From contig CANQJS010000008.1 in NCBI GenBank assembly GCA_947624285.1, positions 1-61,886 on the forward strand: a DNA stretch of 61,886 nt, in the 5' to 3' direction. This document shows, piece by piece, positions 7,690 through 18,207 of the stretch. The translations under genes and the position numbers were made by a program. Under the pieces are notes generated by a model. It searched no databases, was not told where the DNA came from, and worked only from the letters and a program-made list of their open reading frames with translations. Numbering within the stretch: position 1 is the stretch's first letter; each line of letters starts with the position of its first letter. The DNA is from an uncultured Clostridia bacterium (GTDB lineage: Bacteria > Bacillota > Clostridia > Oscillospirales > Acutalibacteraceae).

Positions 7690-9072
7690 TCATTCATAAA
7701 AGCCTATCTCGGATATAACGGGATTGCTTCTGCTTTGGCGCACAACAAGCCTTGCGCCGAAGCATTTTACATTTTTCAGCGGTATTATCCTGCAAGAGCC
7801 GATAACCGTGCCCGAAACCGACTTTTTATATTTTCCGAGCGCGTTTTTGAAGTATATATCAAACGCCTCCACCCTCTGAGATTTTTGAATATCCTCTTTT
7901 AGGATAACATATTTGAGAGTCTTTTCGGAGTCAAATTCAAAATCTATCCAGCCGTCTTTTTTCGTAAATTCGCCGAGATGCTCTACAATCACGGGGAACG
8001 CCGTCATTCGCTCGATTTTTTTGCCGAGGCCTTTTAACGCCTTTACCTCTCTGCGGTGGATCACGCCCTTATCGGTAGGGGGAACATTAAGAAGAAATGT
8101 GCAGTTTTTGCCGACGGAATTAACATAAAGGTCAAAAAGCTTCTTCGGGCTTTTAACGGTGAGATTGCTTTTTTTAGACCAAAACCAGCCCTTGCGAACG
8201 GAAACATCGACCTCGGCGGGATACCAACAAAGCTCATCGTTCGCCTTGAGCACATCGCGGCTGCCCAAATCCTCGTCAAGCGATGTAAGGTGCTTCATTT
8301 TTGACGCGCCTTTTTCGCTGTGTTGGCTGTTTTTGCTTACTTTTTCATTGTCGGCAAGATAGGACGGAACAACGGAAAATTCGGATTTTCTTGTTTTTCC
8401 GCCTTCGTTGCCCACCCACCTTATATCGGGGCCGCAAATCGCGATATTGGCGTTTGGCTGAAGTTCCCTTACAACTTGATAGTATCTTTTCCAATCATAG
8501 GTGAAATCGCGGGCATTCGCGCCCTTTGCACCGTCAAACCAAACCTCTTTTATCCCGCCGTAATTGGTGAGAAGCTCGGTTAGCTGATTGCAAAAATAGT
8601 CGTTATACGCCGGAGTACCGTAGGTTTTTTCGTGCATATCCCACGGGGAGAGATAAATTCCGAAAAAAAGCCCCTGTTCTCTGCATTCGTCGGAAACCAT
8701 ACGCACGACATCGCCTGTAAAGTTAGAATACTTTACAGAGAAGTTGCTGTATTTCGTGGGCCAAAGGCAGAAGCCGTCGTGGTGCTTGCAGGTGAGGATC
8801 ACGCCCGACGCGCCCGAGGCTTTTATGCTTTTTATCCACTGGGCAGGCTTAATGCTCTTGATCGTAAAATCCGCGGGTGTTTCCGTGCCTGCGCCCCATT
8901 CTCTGCCCGTTGCGGTGTTCATTCCGAAATGGATAAAGCAGTAAAACGGCTTTTTTGAAAGCATATACTGCCTTGCGGAGGGCACAACGGAAATATATCT
9001 CTCGACCTCCGCGTCGTTCAACGGCTTGCCGTTATTGTAATTCGTCCAGTTTTTTTCAAAATTCGCAGCCAT
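7690..9072 (-). CDS. Alpha-L-fucosidase, glycoside hydrolase family 29
   Basis: Retaining exo-fucosidase that removes L-fucose from glycans. The family block CKHHDGFCLWPTKYSNF near residue 95 is diagnostic, as is the catalytic nucleophile region EVWFDGAKG. The C-terminal about 110 residues look like a beta-sandwich domain. There is no signal peptide, so it is probably cytoplasmic and acts on imported oligosaccharides. Its ATG overlaps the stop of the GH38 gene by one base (TAATG), indicating co-translation. 460 aa, a usual length. Confidence 0.92.
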   Translation of the reverse strand: MAANFEKNWTNYNNGKPLNDAEVERYISVVPSARQYMLSKKPFYCFIHFGMNTATGREWGAGTETPADFTIKSIKPAQWIKSIKASGASGVILTCKHHDGFCLWPTKYSNFSVKYSNFTGDVVRMVSDECREQGLFFGIYLSPWDMHEKTYGTPAYNDYFCNQLTELLTNYGGIKEVWFDGAKGANARDFTYDWKRYYQVVRELQPNANIAICGPDIRWVGNEGGKTRKSEFSVVPSYLADNEKVSKNSQHSEKGASKMKHLTSLDEDLGSRDVLKANDELCWYPAEVDVSVRKGWFWSKKSNLTVKSPKKLFDLYVNSVGKNCTFLLNVPPTDKGVIHRREVKALKGLGKKIERMTAFPVIVEHLGEFTKKDGWIDFEFDSEKTLKYVILKEDIQKSQRVEAFDIYFKNALGKYKKSVSGTVIGSCRIIPLKNVKCFGARLVVRQSRSNPVISEIGFYE

Positions 9073-12000
9073 TATTTTCTCCCTCTGTTTCTGTCTTTTA
9101 TAAATCCGTCTTTATCATTCAAATGCCAAACGCATTTGTAGCGCTCATACCGCAGATATTCGCCGAAAGTAAATCTGAACGGCTGTTCTCTGTTTGGATC
9201 GACCTCGTCAAAAACAGGTGTAACGAGCCTTCCGTAAGCGCCGCTGTACTCGCAGGCGGAAATGATAACTATATCGCTGTCGTTCGGCAGAGTTACCGAT
9301 TTTTTGCCCTTCACGGGCAATTCCACCACATAAAAGCACATTCCCTTTGCAACGGCGTCGCTGCCGTTATTATGGCAGTGGGTGGTTTCAAATCCGAGCC
9401 TGCCTTTTTTGATTTTTGCCTTGTCGCCTATATCGGGAAGATCCCACTGCGCAAAATTCTCAAACGCGCTAAGCACTGTTTTGCGAATTGTTGCTCCGTC
9501 CGCCGAAAACTCCGCCGTTTTGTCGCCGTTCATTGAAGCGCAGAGGAGATAAAGCCTTTCGGCGTTATCCGATAAATTTAAAGTCTGCCCCTGAGCCTTC
9601 AAAGCGTTCTTTTCACCCTGAGAGATCCTGAACTCAAGACCTCTCGCTCTGATGAGGTCGGGTATAAGCTCGCGCGGGACGGTGTATTCAAAATCGCCGC
9701 TGCTTTCTCCCTGCGCCGTTATGATATTTGAGTCATAATCGAGCTTTACGGGAACACAGCGCCCTTTTTGCGCCTTTGCGGAGCTTTTCTTCAAGGTGAG
9801 CGCGAAGCTCTTTATCTCATACGGTTTGAAATCCGTAACGAGCTTCCCGTTTTTCACAACGGCGTCGCTCTTATGCTCCTCGCTCGCGTAAACCTCGCGG
9901 GCGCTTTCAATGCCCTCGCCGAGGGTGAGCGTGAAATTATTGATATTTCTGTTTGAGCCCTCATTCAGGCGAACGATTATCTCATCGCTGTTTTCCGCCT
10001 TTTTCATAGCTCTCATAATAACCGAATTGTCGGAGACCTCGCCGAAGCTGTAATTTGTTTTGAGCGCTCCGCCGTGCTTTTCGGCGACGAACGCCGTCAT
10101 CGGCTGAATAAATTTTCTCGCTTCAAGTTGCGTTTCCTCGCCTACCGCTCCTTTGTGACCGAATACGGCGAACGAATATCTGTTAAGCCCTATATCGAGC
10201 AGAGACTGCATTGAGTCTATTCTGTAATTCTTCTTCGGAGTGTGCAAAACGGTGAGGCGCAAAGTGGAATCATTGAACTTATCCCAGCCGTATTTGCATT
10301 CGCTGATTACGGAAACGCCGAAATCGCCGCTTTTGTCCGTTATATCCGCCCATTTCTGCGCGGGGACTTCAAACAGCTTTTCACTCATATTTCCGCGCTT
10401 TATCGTGCCTAAGCCGAGGTCAAAAGTTGCCTCTTCGTCAGCGCAGGTAAATGAAAATTTATTTTTCGCCATAGTGCAGAGGCTTTGCCATTCTATCTCG
10501 GAATAGACCTCAACGCACTGCCCGCCGTCCGTAAGGGCGATAATATTTGTAAAGGTTGAGCGTTTTTTATCCTGCTGAATCACCTTGTAAGCCACCCTTG
10601 CGGGTCCGTTTTCAACAATGCTTATGGTGACGAGCTGAGGCATCCTGTCCGCTTCTTTATTTGCCTGATCGAAATTCATTTCCCACGCGGGCCAATCCTT
10701 TGAGCCCGTGTAGTTGAAAAGACCGAGTGTGATCGGCTCTTTCAACAGCTCAAGCTCATCCTGCGTTTTATCGAGGATCGAGGCTATATTGCCTTTTTTG
10801 TTGAGGGTGACGATGTATTTTTGATTTTCCATAACATTATCGGTACCTATGGAAATCGAGCTTTCAAGCCTGCACGGCTCTGCGCTCGGGCGAACATCGT
10901 AAACACGGTAGCCGAGGCTTTTCAGCTCCGCTATAAACACGATTTCGGCAACGCCGTTTTCGTTGGAATTGATTTGGCTTTTAACCTCTTTGCCCTCATC
11001 GTCAAAAACGCGCACAAACGCCTGCTTTATATTGGTGAGGCGAACGCAAACCGCCCCGCGCACGGGAGCTTCGATCGGATTGGAGACAACGACGGGTATT
11101 CCCGTGCAGAAATCGGTTTTCATCAGCGACGATACCGCCGCTGACGACGCCTCAAGCTCACCGGTGAACTGATTGGCGGAAAGGGCGTAATCGTTCCAGC
11201 TTCTGCGATAGACGCGCTGAACGGAAGTGCCCGGCATATCATCGTGGAACTGATGGGCGATAAAGCGTTTCCAAGCGCGGGTAAAAAGCTCGCCGTTATA
11301 GTCATAAACGCCGTGATACGACGCTATAACGCTGCTTCTTTCGGTAATATCCGCAAGCTCCTCACAGCGCCTGTTCCAGCGTTTTCCGAGGGCGCGCGAA
11401 GTGTAGCCTCCCGCTCCGTGATTTTGCATAACGAGCTCCGTTTTCCATTCGGGCAGCTTTTCTGTCTGCTCTGGGCTCATCTCGCTGTCGATATCTTTAA
11501 AAATCTCATCGGCGGCGGCGGCGTAAACCTCCACATCGGAAGTTTCGTTTTTCTTTATCTCTTCCTCGACAAAGGCTATAGAGCTTTCTTTCGGAGCGCC
11601 GCCCCTGTCGCCTACGCCGTGGAATATGTATGTTTTATCGAGGCCGTATTTTTCGTTTTCCTCAAGCTTTTTTTGCACAAAATCCCAATCTCTCAGCTTT
11701 GTGAGCGTGAAATTGTAATCGTGCGGGTTTGTGCTTGCGTAGATATAATTTCCGTCCGAGCCGTACCATTTTCCTATATCGAAAGGCGTGCCGTAAGCGG
11801 AGCCCCAAGTCAGCTTTTGGGTGGTGAAGCCCTTTAAATTGGCATGCTTTGCGACGGACGGAAGCGCCCAGCCGAAGCCGAAGCAGTCGGGCAGATAAAT
11901 ATCGACGCTGCGCTTGCCGAATGTTTTATCAAAATAGGAATTGCCTATAAGGATATTTCTGAAAAGCGCCTCGGGCGAGGGAATATTCGTATCGCCGTTT

Positions 12001-12260
12001 TCAAACGCCGAGCCGCAGACGCTCCATCTGCCTTCCTCTACATATTTTTTTACCTGTTCAAACAGCTCGGGATAGTATTCCTCCATTAGCTCGTAGCGGT
12101 AGCTTCCCTCGAAGCTGAATCTGTAAGAGGGATATTTTTTGAACATCGCCGTATTATCGACGATCGTATTGTAAATATACTTCGTTATCGTCTCTTCCAG
12201 ATCCCAGCACCATACGGTATCAAGATGAGCGGTCGCGACGGTGTAAATCTTCTTTTTCAT
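9072..12260 (-). CDS. Alpha-mannosidase, glycoside hydrolase family 38
   Basis: Zinc-dependent retaining alpha-mannosidase, 1062 aa. The N-terminal catalytic domain begins with the metal motif TAHLDTVWCWD. The nucleophile region reads YLPDCFGFGWALP and later metal ligands lie around FIAHQFHDDMPGT. Long beta-domains follow, as in other GH38 proteins. No signal peptide is seen, so it is probably cytoplasmic. GGGAGAGG precedes ATG 12260. Within the cluster it fits trimming of mannose-containing (N-glycan or mannan-like) oligosaccharides, together with the GH29 fucosidase. Confidence 0.92.
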   Translation of the reverse strand: MKKKIYTVATAHLDTVWCWDLEETITKYIYNTIVDNTAMFKKYPSYRFSFEGSYRYELMEEYYPELFEQVKKYVEEGRWSVCGSAFENGDTNIPSPEALFRNILIGNSYFDKTFGKRSVDIYLPDCFGFGWALPSVAKHANLKGFTTQKLTWGSAYGTPFDIGKWYGSDGNYIYASTNPHDYNFTLTKLRDWDFVQKKLEENEKYGLDKTYIFHGVGDRGGAPKESSIAFVEEEIKKNETSDVEVYAAAADEIFKDIDSEMSPEQTEKLPEWKTELVMQNHGAGGYTSRALGKRWNRRCEELADITERSSVIASYHGVYDYNGELFTRAWKRFIAHQFHDDMPGTSVQRVYRRSWNDYALSANQFTGELEASSAAVSSLMKTDFCTGIPVVVSNPIEAPVRGAVCVRLTNIKQAFVRVFDDEGKEVKSQINSNENGVAEIVFIAELKSLGYRVYDVRPSAEPCRLESSISIGTDNVMENQKYIVTLNKKGNIASILDKTQDELELLKEPITLGLFNYTGSKDWPAWEMNFDQANKEADRMPQLVTISIVENGPARVAYKVIQQDKKRSTFTNIIALTDGGQCVEVYSEIEWQSLCTMAKNKFSFTCADEEATFDLGLGTIKRGNMSEKLFEVPAQKWADITDKSGDFGVSVISECKYGWDKFNDSTLRLTVLHTPKKNYRIDSMQSLLDIGLNRYSFAVFGHKGAVGEETQLEARKFIQPMTAFVAEKHGGALKTNYSFGEVSDNSVIMRAMKKAENSDEIIVRLNEGSNRNINNFTLTLGEGIESAREVYASEEHKSDAVVKNGKLVTDFKPYEIKSFALTLKKSSAKAQKGRCVPVKLDYDSNIITAQGESSGDFEYTVPRELIPDLIRARGLEFRISQGEKNALKAQGQTLNLSDNAERLYLLCASMNGDKTAEFSADGATIRKTVLSAFENFAQWDLPDIGDKAKIKKGRLGFETTHCHNNGSDAVAKGMCFYVVELPVKGKKSVTLPNDSDIVIISACEYSGAYGRLVTPVFDEVDPNREQPFRFTFGEYLRYERYKCVWHLNDKDGFIKDRNRGRK

Positions 12261-12272
12261 AGCCCTCTCCCG

Positions 12273-13637
12273 TTATTTCCAGCCTTGGCTGTATTTTTTG
12301 TTGTGCTCGATATATTCATTCACAAGCGATTTGGCAAGCGAATATGAATTGACGAGCGGATGAAGCGTGAGCGCCTGTATCGCCGCGCTTTTGTCCTTAT
12401 TTATTATTGCCTTTGAAGCAAGGCGTTCGTAAATTTTAACACGGCGTATAAGCTCAAGATTTTGCTCGTCTACCGCGCCGATACGGTGAGGAACACATCC
12501 GTTTTCGCCGACATCGCAGGTGATTTCCACAACATCGTCATCTCTCAGTCCCTCAATCGCGCCCTCATTAGGAACGCAGATTATCATTTCGCCTGTTTTT
12601 CCGCTTTGCGCGTTTTCAATAAATTTAAGCGCAACCCCCGCGTAGCCGCCCTCGTCTTCGCCGAAAATATCAAATTCCCACGGCTGAGCGCGCTTTACGC
12701 CGGTTTCGCTTGCCATATAGCTTGCCTCGCGCATACCGTACCATTTGTTGAACACCGAAAGGCAGCCTTCAAAATCGTTTTCAACATCCATTTCGGAAAG
12801 CTCGGCGGTCATTTTTTCGTTGATTTCGCATATCTGCTCGCCGCGCGTTTTATCGGCGTTCAGAATATTTGAAACCGCCTGCTCGCGGTAATAAAAATAA
12901 TAGAGATATTCATTGAGAATACATTTGCGATCCCTGAGCAGCGACTTTTCAAAATAGCGCATATCGGTTTTTTTATAAGCCTCGTCGTTTTCGATAAGCT
13001 CGGGCAATATTTCCCTGCCGTTCAGCTTAACGCTTTTAAAATATGAAAGGTGATTTAGACCGTAGACCTGTGCCGTTATGCTTTCGGGCGAAACTCCGTA
13101 AAGCATTGCGAACGAACGAAGCATACCCGAGGGCGCGTCGCAAATTCCGTAAGTAAAATCATAGCCCATATCGCGCAATGTCTGCGAAACAACGCCGGCG
13201 GGGTTTGTAAAGTTAAAGACCTTTACACCGCTTTTGGAATACTTTTTAATTAGCTCGCAGTATTCCGCGAGAGCGGGAACACTGCGCATAGCAAACGAAA
13301 AGCCCGCCGCGCCCGTTGTTTCCTGCCCCAAAACGCCTTTATCAAGGGCAATTCGCTCGTCTTTCGCCCTCATCGCGTCGCCGCCCGCGCGAATAGTAGT
13401 TATAACATAATCGGCGTTTGAAACGGCTTCTTTCGCATCAAGCGTAAGGCTGAAATTTAATTTCGGGCAAATCATCGAGGCAACGCGCTTTGCCATTTTG
13501 CCGTAGATATAAAGCTTTTTCGGATCGTTATCCATAAAGCAAAGCTCGTCGATACTCAGCTTCTCCGCTTTTTGGGCTATGCTTTTGGCAAGGAACATAG
13601 AGCGGACTCCGCCGCCCCCGATAACGGTTATTTTCAC
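12273..13637 (-). CDS. Glycoside hydrolase family 4 (NAD- and metal-dependent)
   Basis: GH4 enzymes cleave glycosides by an NAD-dependent oxidation/elimination mechanism with a divalent metal. Seen: an N-terminal Rossmann motif (KITVIGGGGVRSMFLAKS), NADYVITTIRAGG, FNFTNPAGVVSQTL, the metal-binding Cys in GICDAPSG, and YGLNHLSYFK with the conserved His. 454 aa matches the family. The usual subfamily cue at the Cys motif (CNxP for 6-phosphoglucosidases) is CDAP here, so the substrate is uncertain: 6-phospho-alpha/beta-glucoside, galactoside or galacturonide. Cytoplasmic. Confidence 0.87.
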   Translation of the reverse strand: MKITVIGGGGVRSMFLAKSIAQKAEKLSIDELCFMDNDPKKLYIYGKMAKRVASMICPKLNFSLTLDAKEAVSNADYVITTIRAGGDAMRAKDERIALDKGVLGQETTGAAGFSFAMRSVPALAEYCELIKKYSKSGVKVFNFTNPAGVVSQTLRDMGYDFTYGICDAPSGMLRSFAMLYGVSPESITAQVYGLNHLSYFKSVKLNGREILPELIENDEAYKKTDMRYFEKSLLRDRKCILNEYLYYFYYREQAVSNILNADKTRGEQICEINEKMTAELSEMDVENDFEGCLSVFNKWYGMREASYMASETGVKRAQPWEFDIFGEDEGGYAGVALKFIENAQSGKTGEMIICVPNEGAIEGLRDDDVVEITCDVGENGCVPHRIGAVDEQNLELIRRVKIYERLASKAIINKDKSAAIQALTLHPLVNSYSLAKSLVNEYIEHNKKYSQGWK

Positions 13638-13667
13638 AAAGCACCTCTTCGTTTCATAAAAATTTAA

Positions 13668-14252
13668 TCATTTTACGGCTTTAAAATAACAGGCTTTTGA
13701 GCCGTGCGAATCGTCGCTTATCCATTTTTCAACAAAAACGCCGTTTTCGCCGCACAGCTTAATAAAATCCTCCGCGTTTTCTAAGCGATCGGTTGTTTGA
13801 TAATACAGACTGCCGCCTGTTTTAAGAAATGAAAGCGCCTTTAAAATTATTTCGGAATACAGCCCGCTTTCCGCCCTTGTACTTCCGACCATGGTGACGA
13901 TATCGAATTTTTCTTCAAGCCCTTTTACGAGCATAACATCGCCGCATATCACATTTACACGATTCGGATTTTTTTCATATGCAAGCCCCTCTTCAAGGGC
14001 GCGAGTGCAGTCTTCAAGCCTGTCTATACTTGTAAGAGTTCCGTTCTTCAGCTTATAGGAAAGATACCTGTCCCAAATTCCTGCGCCGATACCGATATTG
14101 CAAATATCGCAGCCTTCGCCGACCGTAAAATTTTCCTCAAAAAATTTTGTTATCATATATTCAAGATATTTACTTTCAAGGCTTAAATTCCACGGTCCGG
14201 CATCAGGACCGTATCCTCCGCTGTAGGTTTCAAGCAAAAAATCTTTATCCAT
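13668..14252 (-). CDS. Class I SAM-dependent methyltransferase-like protein
   Basis: 194 aa, cytoplasmic. The SAM-binding glycine motif reads ICNIGIGAGIWDRYL, followed by an acidic residue at the end of the next strand (LTSIDRLEDC), then ICGDVMLVK and KFDIVTMVGSTRAESGLY, a degenerate class I methyltransferase pattern. The substrate is unknown. It lies 15 nt downstream of leuS and 30 nt upstream of the GH4 gene, bridging the housekeeping run and the glycosidase cluster. Confidence 0.65.
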   Translation of the reverse strand: MDKDFLLETYSGGYGPDAGPWNLSLESKYLEYMITKFFEENFTVGEGCDICNIGIGAGIWDRYLSYKLKNGTLTSIDRLEDCTRALEEGLAYEKNPNRVNVICGDVMLVKGLEEKFDIVTMVGSTRAESGLYSEIILKALSFLKTGGSLYYQTTDRLENAEDFIKLCGENGVFVEKWISDDSHGSKACYFKAVK

Positions 14253-14267
14253 ATTTTTTCTTTTACC

Positions 14268-16676
14268 TCAAACGGCAACTATATTTACAAGCTTTCCGGG
14301 AACATAGATCTCTTTTTTAATTGTTTTTCCCTCTATCGCGGCGGCGATTTTTTCGTCCGCCTTCGCAAGCGCAAGCACATCTTCCTTTTGAATATCGACG
14401 GGAACGGTTATACGCGAACGCACCTTGCCCATTATCTGAAGCACTATCTCAACGGTGTTTTCAACTGTTTTTTCCTCGTCGTATTCCGGCCATTTCGCTT
14501 CGTTTACCATTCCGCCGAAGCCCATAAGCTCCCACATTTCTTCTGTAATGTGCGGGGCAAACGGATTAAGCAGCACGGTAAGCGTTTTGAGCTCCGCCCT
14601 CGTTACGCTGCCCTTTTCATAGATTTTATTCAGCAAGGTCATCATCGCCGCTATAGCCGTGTTGCACTTTAACGCGTCTATATCCTCGGTGACCTTCTTT
14701 ATAGTTTTGTGCATAAGCGCCTCAAGCTCGGGGCTGTAGTCGTCGCCGTCAACAACGATTTCCTGAAGATTCCAAAATCTCTCCAAAAAGCGCTTGCAGC
14801 CCTTGATAGAATCCGAATTCCACGGAGCCGCCTTTTCAAAATCGCCTATAAACATCTCGTAAAGGCGCATCGTATCTGCTCCGTATTGCTCCACAATCTC
14901 GTCGGGATTTACGACATTGCCGCGCGATTTGCTCATTTTTTCGCCGTTTTCACCCAAAATCATACCGTGGGAGGTGCGTTTCTGATAGGGCTCTTTTGTG
15001 GGCACAACGCCTATATCATAAAGGAATTTATGCCAGAAACGGCTGTAAAGCAGGTGGAGCGTCGTGTGCTCCATTCCGCCGTTATACCAATCCACCGGCG
15101 ACCAGTATTCAAGCGCTTCCTTGGAAGCGATGGCGTTTTTGTTGTGGGGATCCATATAGCGCAGGAAATACCAGCTTGAGCCCGCCCACTGAGGCATGGT
15201 GTCGGTCTCTCGCTTTGCATCTCCGCCGCAGCACGGGCATTTTGTGTTTACCCAATCGGTCATTTTGGCAAGCGGCGATTCGCCCGTATCGGTCGGCTCG
15301 TATGATTCAACATTCGGAAGCCTGAGCGGAAGCTCCTCTTCGGGAACAGGAACATAGCCGCATTTGTCGCAATAAACTATCGGAATGGGCTCGCCCCAAT
15401 ATCTCTGGCGGCTGAAAACCCAATCGCGCAGTTTGAAATTGACCTTTTCTCTGCCCTTGCCCTGCTCGGTGAGCCAATCGGTCATAGCTTTTTTCGCTTC
15501 CTCAACGGTCATTCCCGTTATAAAGCCGCTGTTTACGAGCCTGCCCGTATAGCAATCGGTGAAAGCCTCTTTTTGAACATCCTCGCCGCCGGCGACCACT
15601 TCGATTATCGGCAAGCCGAATTTTTTAGCAAATTCCCAGTCGCGCGTGTCGTGCGCGGGAACTGCCATAATAGCTCCCGTACCGTAGGATGTAAGTACAT
15701 AGTCCGAAATAAAGATGGGTATCTCCTCATCGTTTACGGGATTTATGCCCATAACGCCCTCGAGCTTAACGCCCGTTTTTTCCTTGTTGAGCTCGGTCCT
15801 TTCAAAATCGCTCTTATGCGCGGCTTCTTCCTGATATGCGCGCACCTCGTCAAGATTAGAGAGCTTATCCGCCCATTTTTCAATGAGGAGATGCTCGGGG
15901 GAAATTACCATATAGGTGGCGCCGAAAAGAGTATCGCACCTTGTGGTGTAGACGGTGAGAGTGTCTCCGAGGGTGGTTTTAAAATCGACCTCCGCGCCGG
16001 TGCTTCTGCCTATCCAGTTTTTCTGCTGAACTTTTACCCTGTCTATAAAATCAACATCGTCAAGATCCGAAACAAGTCTGTCGGCATAGTCGGTTATTTT
16101 CAGCATCCACTGGCTTTGCTTTTTTCTTATGACCTCTGAGCCGCAGCGCTCGCAAACGCCGTTTACCACTTCCTCATTAGCGAGAACGCACTTGCAGGAG
16201 GTGCACCAGTTTACTGCCATTTCCTTTTTATACGCGAGCCCTTTTTTGAAAAGCTGAAGGAATATCCACTGAGTCCATTTGTAATATTCGGGATCGGTGG
16301 TGTTTATCTCCCTCGTCCAGTCAAATGAAAAGCCGAGCGACTGAAGCTGATTTTTAAAACGCGCAACATTTTTCTTTGTTACCTCAGCCGGATGGATATG
16401 ATTTTTTATGGCGTAATTTTCCGTTGGCAGACCGAAAGCGTCCCACCCCATGGGATAGAGCACATTGTAGCCCTGAAGCCTCTTTTTTCTCGCCACGATA
16501 TCAAGCGCGGTGTATGAACGGGGATGCCCGACATGAAGCCCCTGCCCGCTCGGATAAGGAAACTCCACAAGGCAGTAAAACTTAGGCAGCGAATAATCAT
16601 TCTTCGCCGCGAATGTGTTTTGGCTGTACCAAACATTCTGCCATTTTTTCTCAACCTTTTTGAAATTATAATCCAT
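14268..16676 (-). CDS. leuS: Leucyl-tRNA synthetase
   Basis: Charges tRNA-Leu. Class I synthetase motifs: HIGH variant [19 protein letters not shown] motif [10 protein letters not shown], the CP1 editing domain between them and zinc-binding cysteine pairs (CTSCKC...CERCGS and CDKCG...CPCCGG). ATG 16676 (802 aa, typical bacterial length) is chosen because GGAGG lies at about 16686-16691; an 18-codon upstream extension has no support. It starts 5 nt after the rsfS stop. Confidence 0.98.
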   Translation of the reverse strand: MDYNFKKVEKKWQNVWYSQNTFAAKNDYSLPKFYCLVEFPYPSGQGLHVGHPRSYTALDIVARKKRLQGYNVLYPMGWDAFGLPTENYAIKNHIHPAEVTKKNVARFKNQLQSLGFSFDWTREINTTDPEYYKWTQWIFLQLFKKGLAYKKEMAVNWCTSCKCVLANEEVVNGVCERCGSEVIRKKQSQWMLKITDYADRLVSDLDDVDFIDRVKVQQKNWIGRSTGAEVDFKTTLGDTLTVYTTRCDTLFGATYMVISPEHLLIEKWADKLSNLDEVRAYQEEAAHKSDFERTELNKEKTGVKLEGVMGINPVNDEEIPIFISDYVLTSYGTGAIMAVPAHDTRDWEFAKKFGLPIIEVVAGGEDVQKEAFTDCYTGRLVNSGFITGMTVEEAKKAMTDWLTEQGKGREKVNFKLRDWVFSRQRYWGEPIPIVYCDKCGYVPVPEEELPLRLPNVESYEPTDTGESPLAKMTDWVNTKCPCCGGDAKRETDTMPQWAGSSWYFLRYMDPHNKNAIASKEALEYWSPVDWYNGGMEHTTLHLLYSRFWHKFLYDIGVVPTKEPYQKRTSHGMILGENGEKMSKSRGNVVNPDEIVEQYGADTMRLYEMFIGDFEKAAPWNSDSIKGCKRFLERFWNLQEIVVDGDDYSPELEALMHKTIKKVTEDIDALKCNTAIAAMMTLLNKIYEKGSVTRAELKTLTVLLNPFAPHITEEMWELMGFGGMVNEAKWPEYDEEKTVENTVEIVLQIMGKVRSRITVPVDIQKEDVLALAKADEKIAAAIEGKTIKKEIYVPGKLVNIVAV

Positions 16677-16681
16677 AACGC

Positions 16682-17035
16682 TCAATCCTCCATTAACTTT
16701 TCTGTATCGATTATATCTCCGTCCTCCCAAAGACGCTCCAGCTTGAAATACCGGCGCTGTTCCTTATAGAAAACATGAATGACCACTGTTGAATAATCAA
16801 GGCATATCCAGCCCGACTGCTTTCCCTCGATATGATGGGGCTCTTCGCCCGCCTCTTTCAGCTTAAATTCTATCTCATCGGCGATAGCCTTGATCTGCGT
16901 GGAGGAATTGCCCGTTACAAGCACGAAGTAATCCGCCAAAACGGAAATATCCCTTATGCCGATAACCTGGATTTCCTCGCCCTTTTTACTGTCCGCCGCT
17001 TTAACGGCTGTTTTAACTATATCAATCGAATTCAT
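16682..17035 (-). CDS. rsfS: Ribosome silencing factor
   Basis: RsfS (YbeB/Iojap) binds ribosomal protein L14 and blocks subunit joining when nutrients are scarce. The 117-residue product shows [27 protein letters not shown] in segments and the family motif [18 protein letters not shown] 17035 is preceded by GAGAGGGAAAG; the longer reading lies inside yqeK. It overlaps yqeK by 14 nt and sits in the conserved nadD-yqeK-rsfS order. Confidence 0.96.
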   Translation of the reverse strand: MNSIDIVKTAVKAADSKKGEEIQVIGIRDISVLADYFVLVTGNSSTQIKAIADEIEFKLKEAGEEPHHIEGKQSGWICLDYSTVVIHVFYKEQRRYFKLERLWEDGDIIDTEKLMED

Positions 17036-17615
17036 ATTTCTTTCCCTCTCTGTAAGCATTTTCAAGTATATCGTTATAACAATCAAGTGTGTCGGGGTGT
17101 ATAAGCATTATTTTTGACGATAGGCTGTTTATCGTGTATCTGAGCGAATAAAGCATCGCTTCATCAAGACTTCTCCGCGCTTTTTCCCTCATAACCTCCA
17201 CATCGGGGTAGCGTCTTTCCTCAGATATAAAATCGGCGGTGTAAAGCACTTTTTCGATAAGCGCCATATTTCGCCTGCCCGTGGTGTGATATCTTATGGC
17301 GCTCAAAATCTCCCCGTCGTCAATGCCGAGCTCCTTTCGGCAAAACAGCGCGCCCGACATTTGATGAAGCACCCTGCCGTTGATTTTTTCAAGCGCCGAC
17401 AGCTTAATTCCGTTTCTTTCAAGATATTCCACCTGCTCGATGTGGTCCGTCTCTTTAGTTATATCGTGCAATATGCCCGCCGTGTAAGCCTTTTCGGCAT
17501 CCGCGCCGTAAATTTTTGCAAGCTCCCGCGCGGCTTTTGCCACATTCATCGAATGAATAAAGCGCTCCTCTGAAAGCCTTTGCTTTATTATTTCGATATA
17601 ATCCTCATTACTCAA
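17022..17615 (-). CDS. yqeK: HD-domain nucleotidase YqeK
   Basis: YqeK proteins are symmetric diadenosine tetraphosphate (Ap4A) hydrolases. The HD metal motif is visible as HSMNVAKAARELAK with GILHDITKE, followed by HQMSGAL and IRYHTTGR. I chose TTG 17615 (198 aa) because AAGGATAAGGG lies about ten bases upstream and the length matches the family; the longer reading would extend 20 codons into nadD. It overlaps nadD by 8 nt. Confidence 0.92.
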   Translation of the reverse strand: MSNEDYIEIIKQRLSEERFIHSMNVAKAARELAKIYGADAEKAYTAGILHDITKETDHIEQVEYLERNGIKLSALEKINGRVLHQMSGALFCRKELGIDDGEILSAIRYHTTGRRNMALIEKVLYTADFISEERRYPDVEVMREKARRSLDEAMLYSLRYTINSLSSKIMLIHPDTLDCYNDILENAYREGKKYEFD

Positions 17616-18207
17616 TATATAATCCCTTATCCTTAATATAATCGTAAACTTTTTTCGGAAGCATTTTTGAAACATCGCCGCCCGTTTTAATTTTCTCCCT
17701 GATCAGACTGCTCGAAACCGTCACAGGGTCAAAATCGGCGAGAAAATAAGAATGCTTTTCACCCAAAAGCGTCTTTGCGAAATTCTCAATGGCTTCGCGT
17801 GAATTTTCGTTTCGCGCCGCGGTGCATAGGCATACCTCATCGAGCAGCTCGCCGTATCTGTACCATTTATCGAAGTTGAGGAACTGATCCTCTCCGACTA
17901 CGAGAAAAATATTCGCGTTCGGGTATTCCTCTTTTAAAAGCCGCACCGTGTCGAAAGTATAGCTTTTTCCCTCTCGTTTGAACTCAATATCGGAAATTTC
18001 GATTTTTTCCTCTCCCTCAAAAGCAAGCTCCAGCATTTTTAGCCTGTGCTTCGCGCCCGCAAAGCCATCCGCGCGCCTGTGAGGAGGATCGGCGGTGGGT
18101 ATCACGAGCATTTTATCAAGAGAGAGGCTTTTCAAAAAGAATTTCGCAAGCTTTATATGACCGTTGTGAACGGGATTGAACGCCCCGCCGAAAATACCGA
18201 GCTTCAT
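17608..18207 (-). CDS. nadD: Nicotinate-nucleotide adenylyltransferase
   Basis: Converts nicotinate mononucleotide and ATP to deamido-NAD in NAD synthesis. Nucleotidyltransferase signatures: GIFGGAFNPVHNGHIKLA (with the HxGH motif), PTADPPHRRA, LVVGEDQFLNFDKW and the C-terminal VSSSLIREKI. 199 aa, a normal length. Part of the yhbY-nadD-yqeK-rsfS-leuS run; its start overlaps the yhbY stop by 4 nt. Confidence 0.97.
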   Translation of the reverse strand: MKLGIFGGAFNPVHNGHIKLAKFFLKSLSLDKMLVIPTADPPHRRADGFAGAKHRLKMLELAFEGEEKIEISDIEFKREGKSYTFDTVRLLKEEYPNANIFLVVGEDQFLNFDKWYRYGELLDEVCLCTAARNENSREAIENFAKTLLGEKHSYFLADFDPVTVSSSLIREKIKTGGDVSKMLPKKVYDYIKDKGLYIE

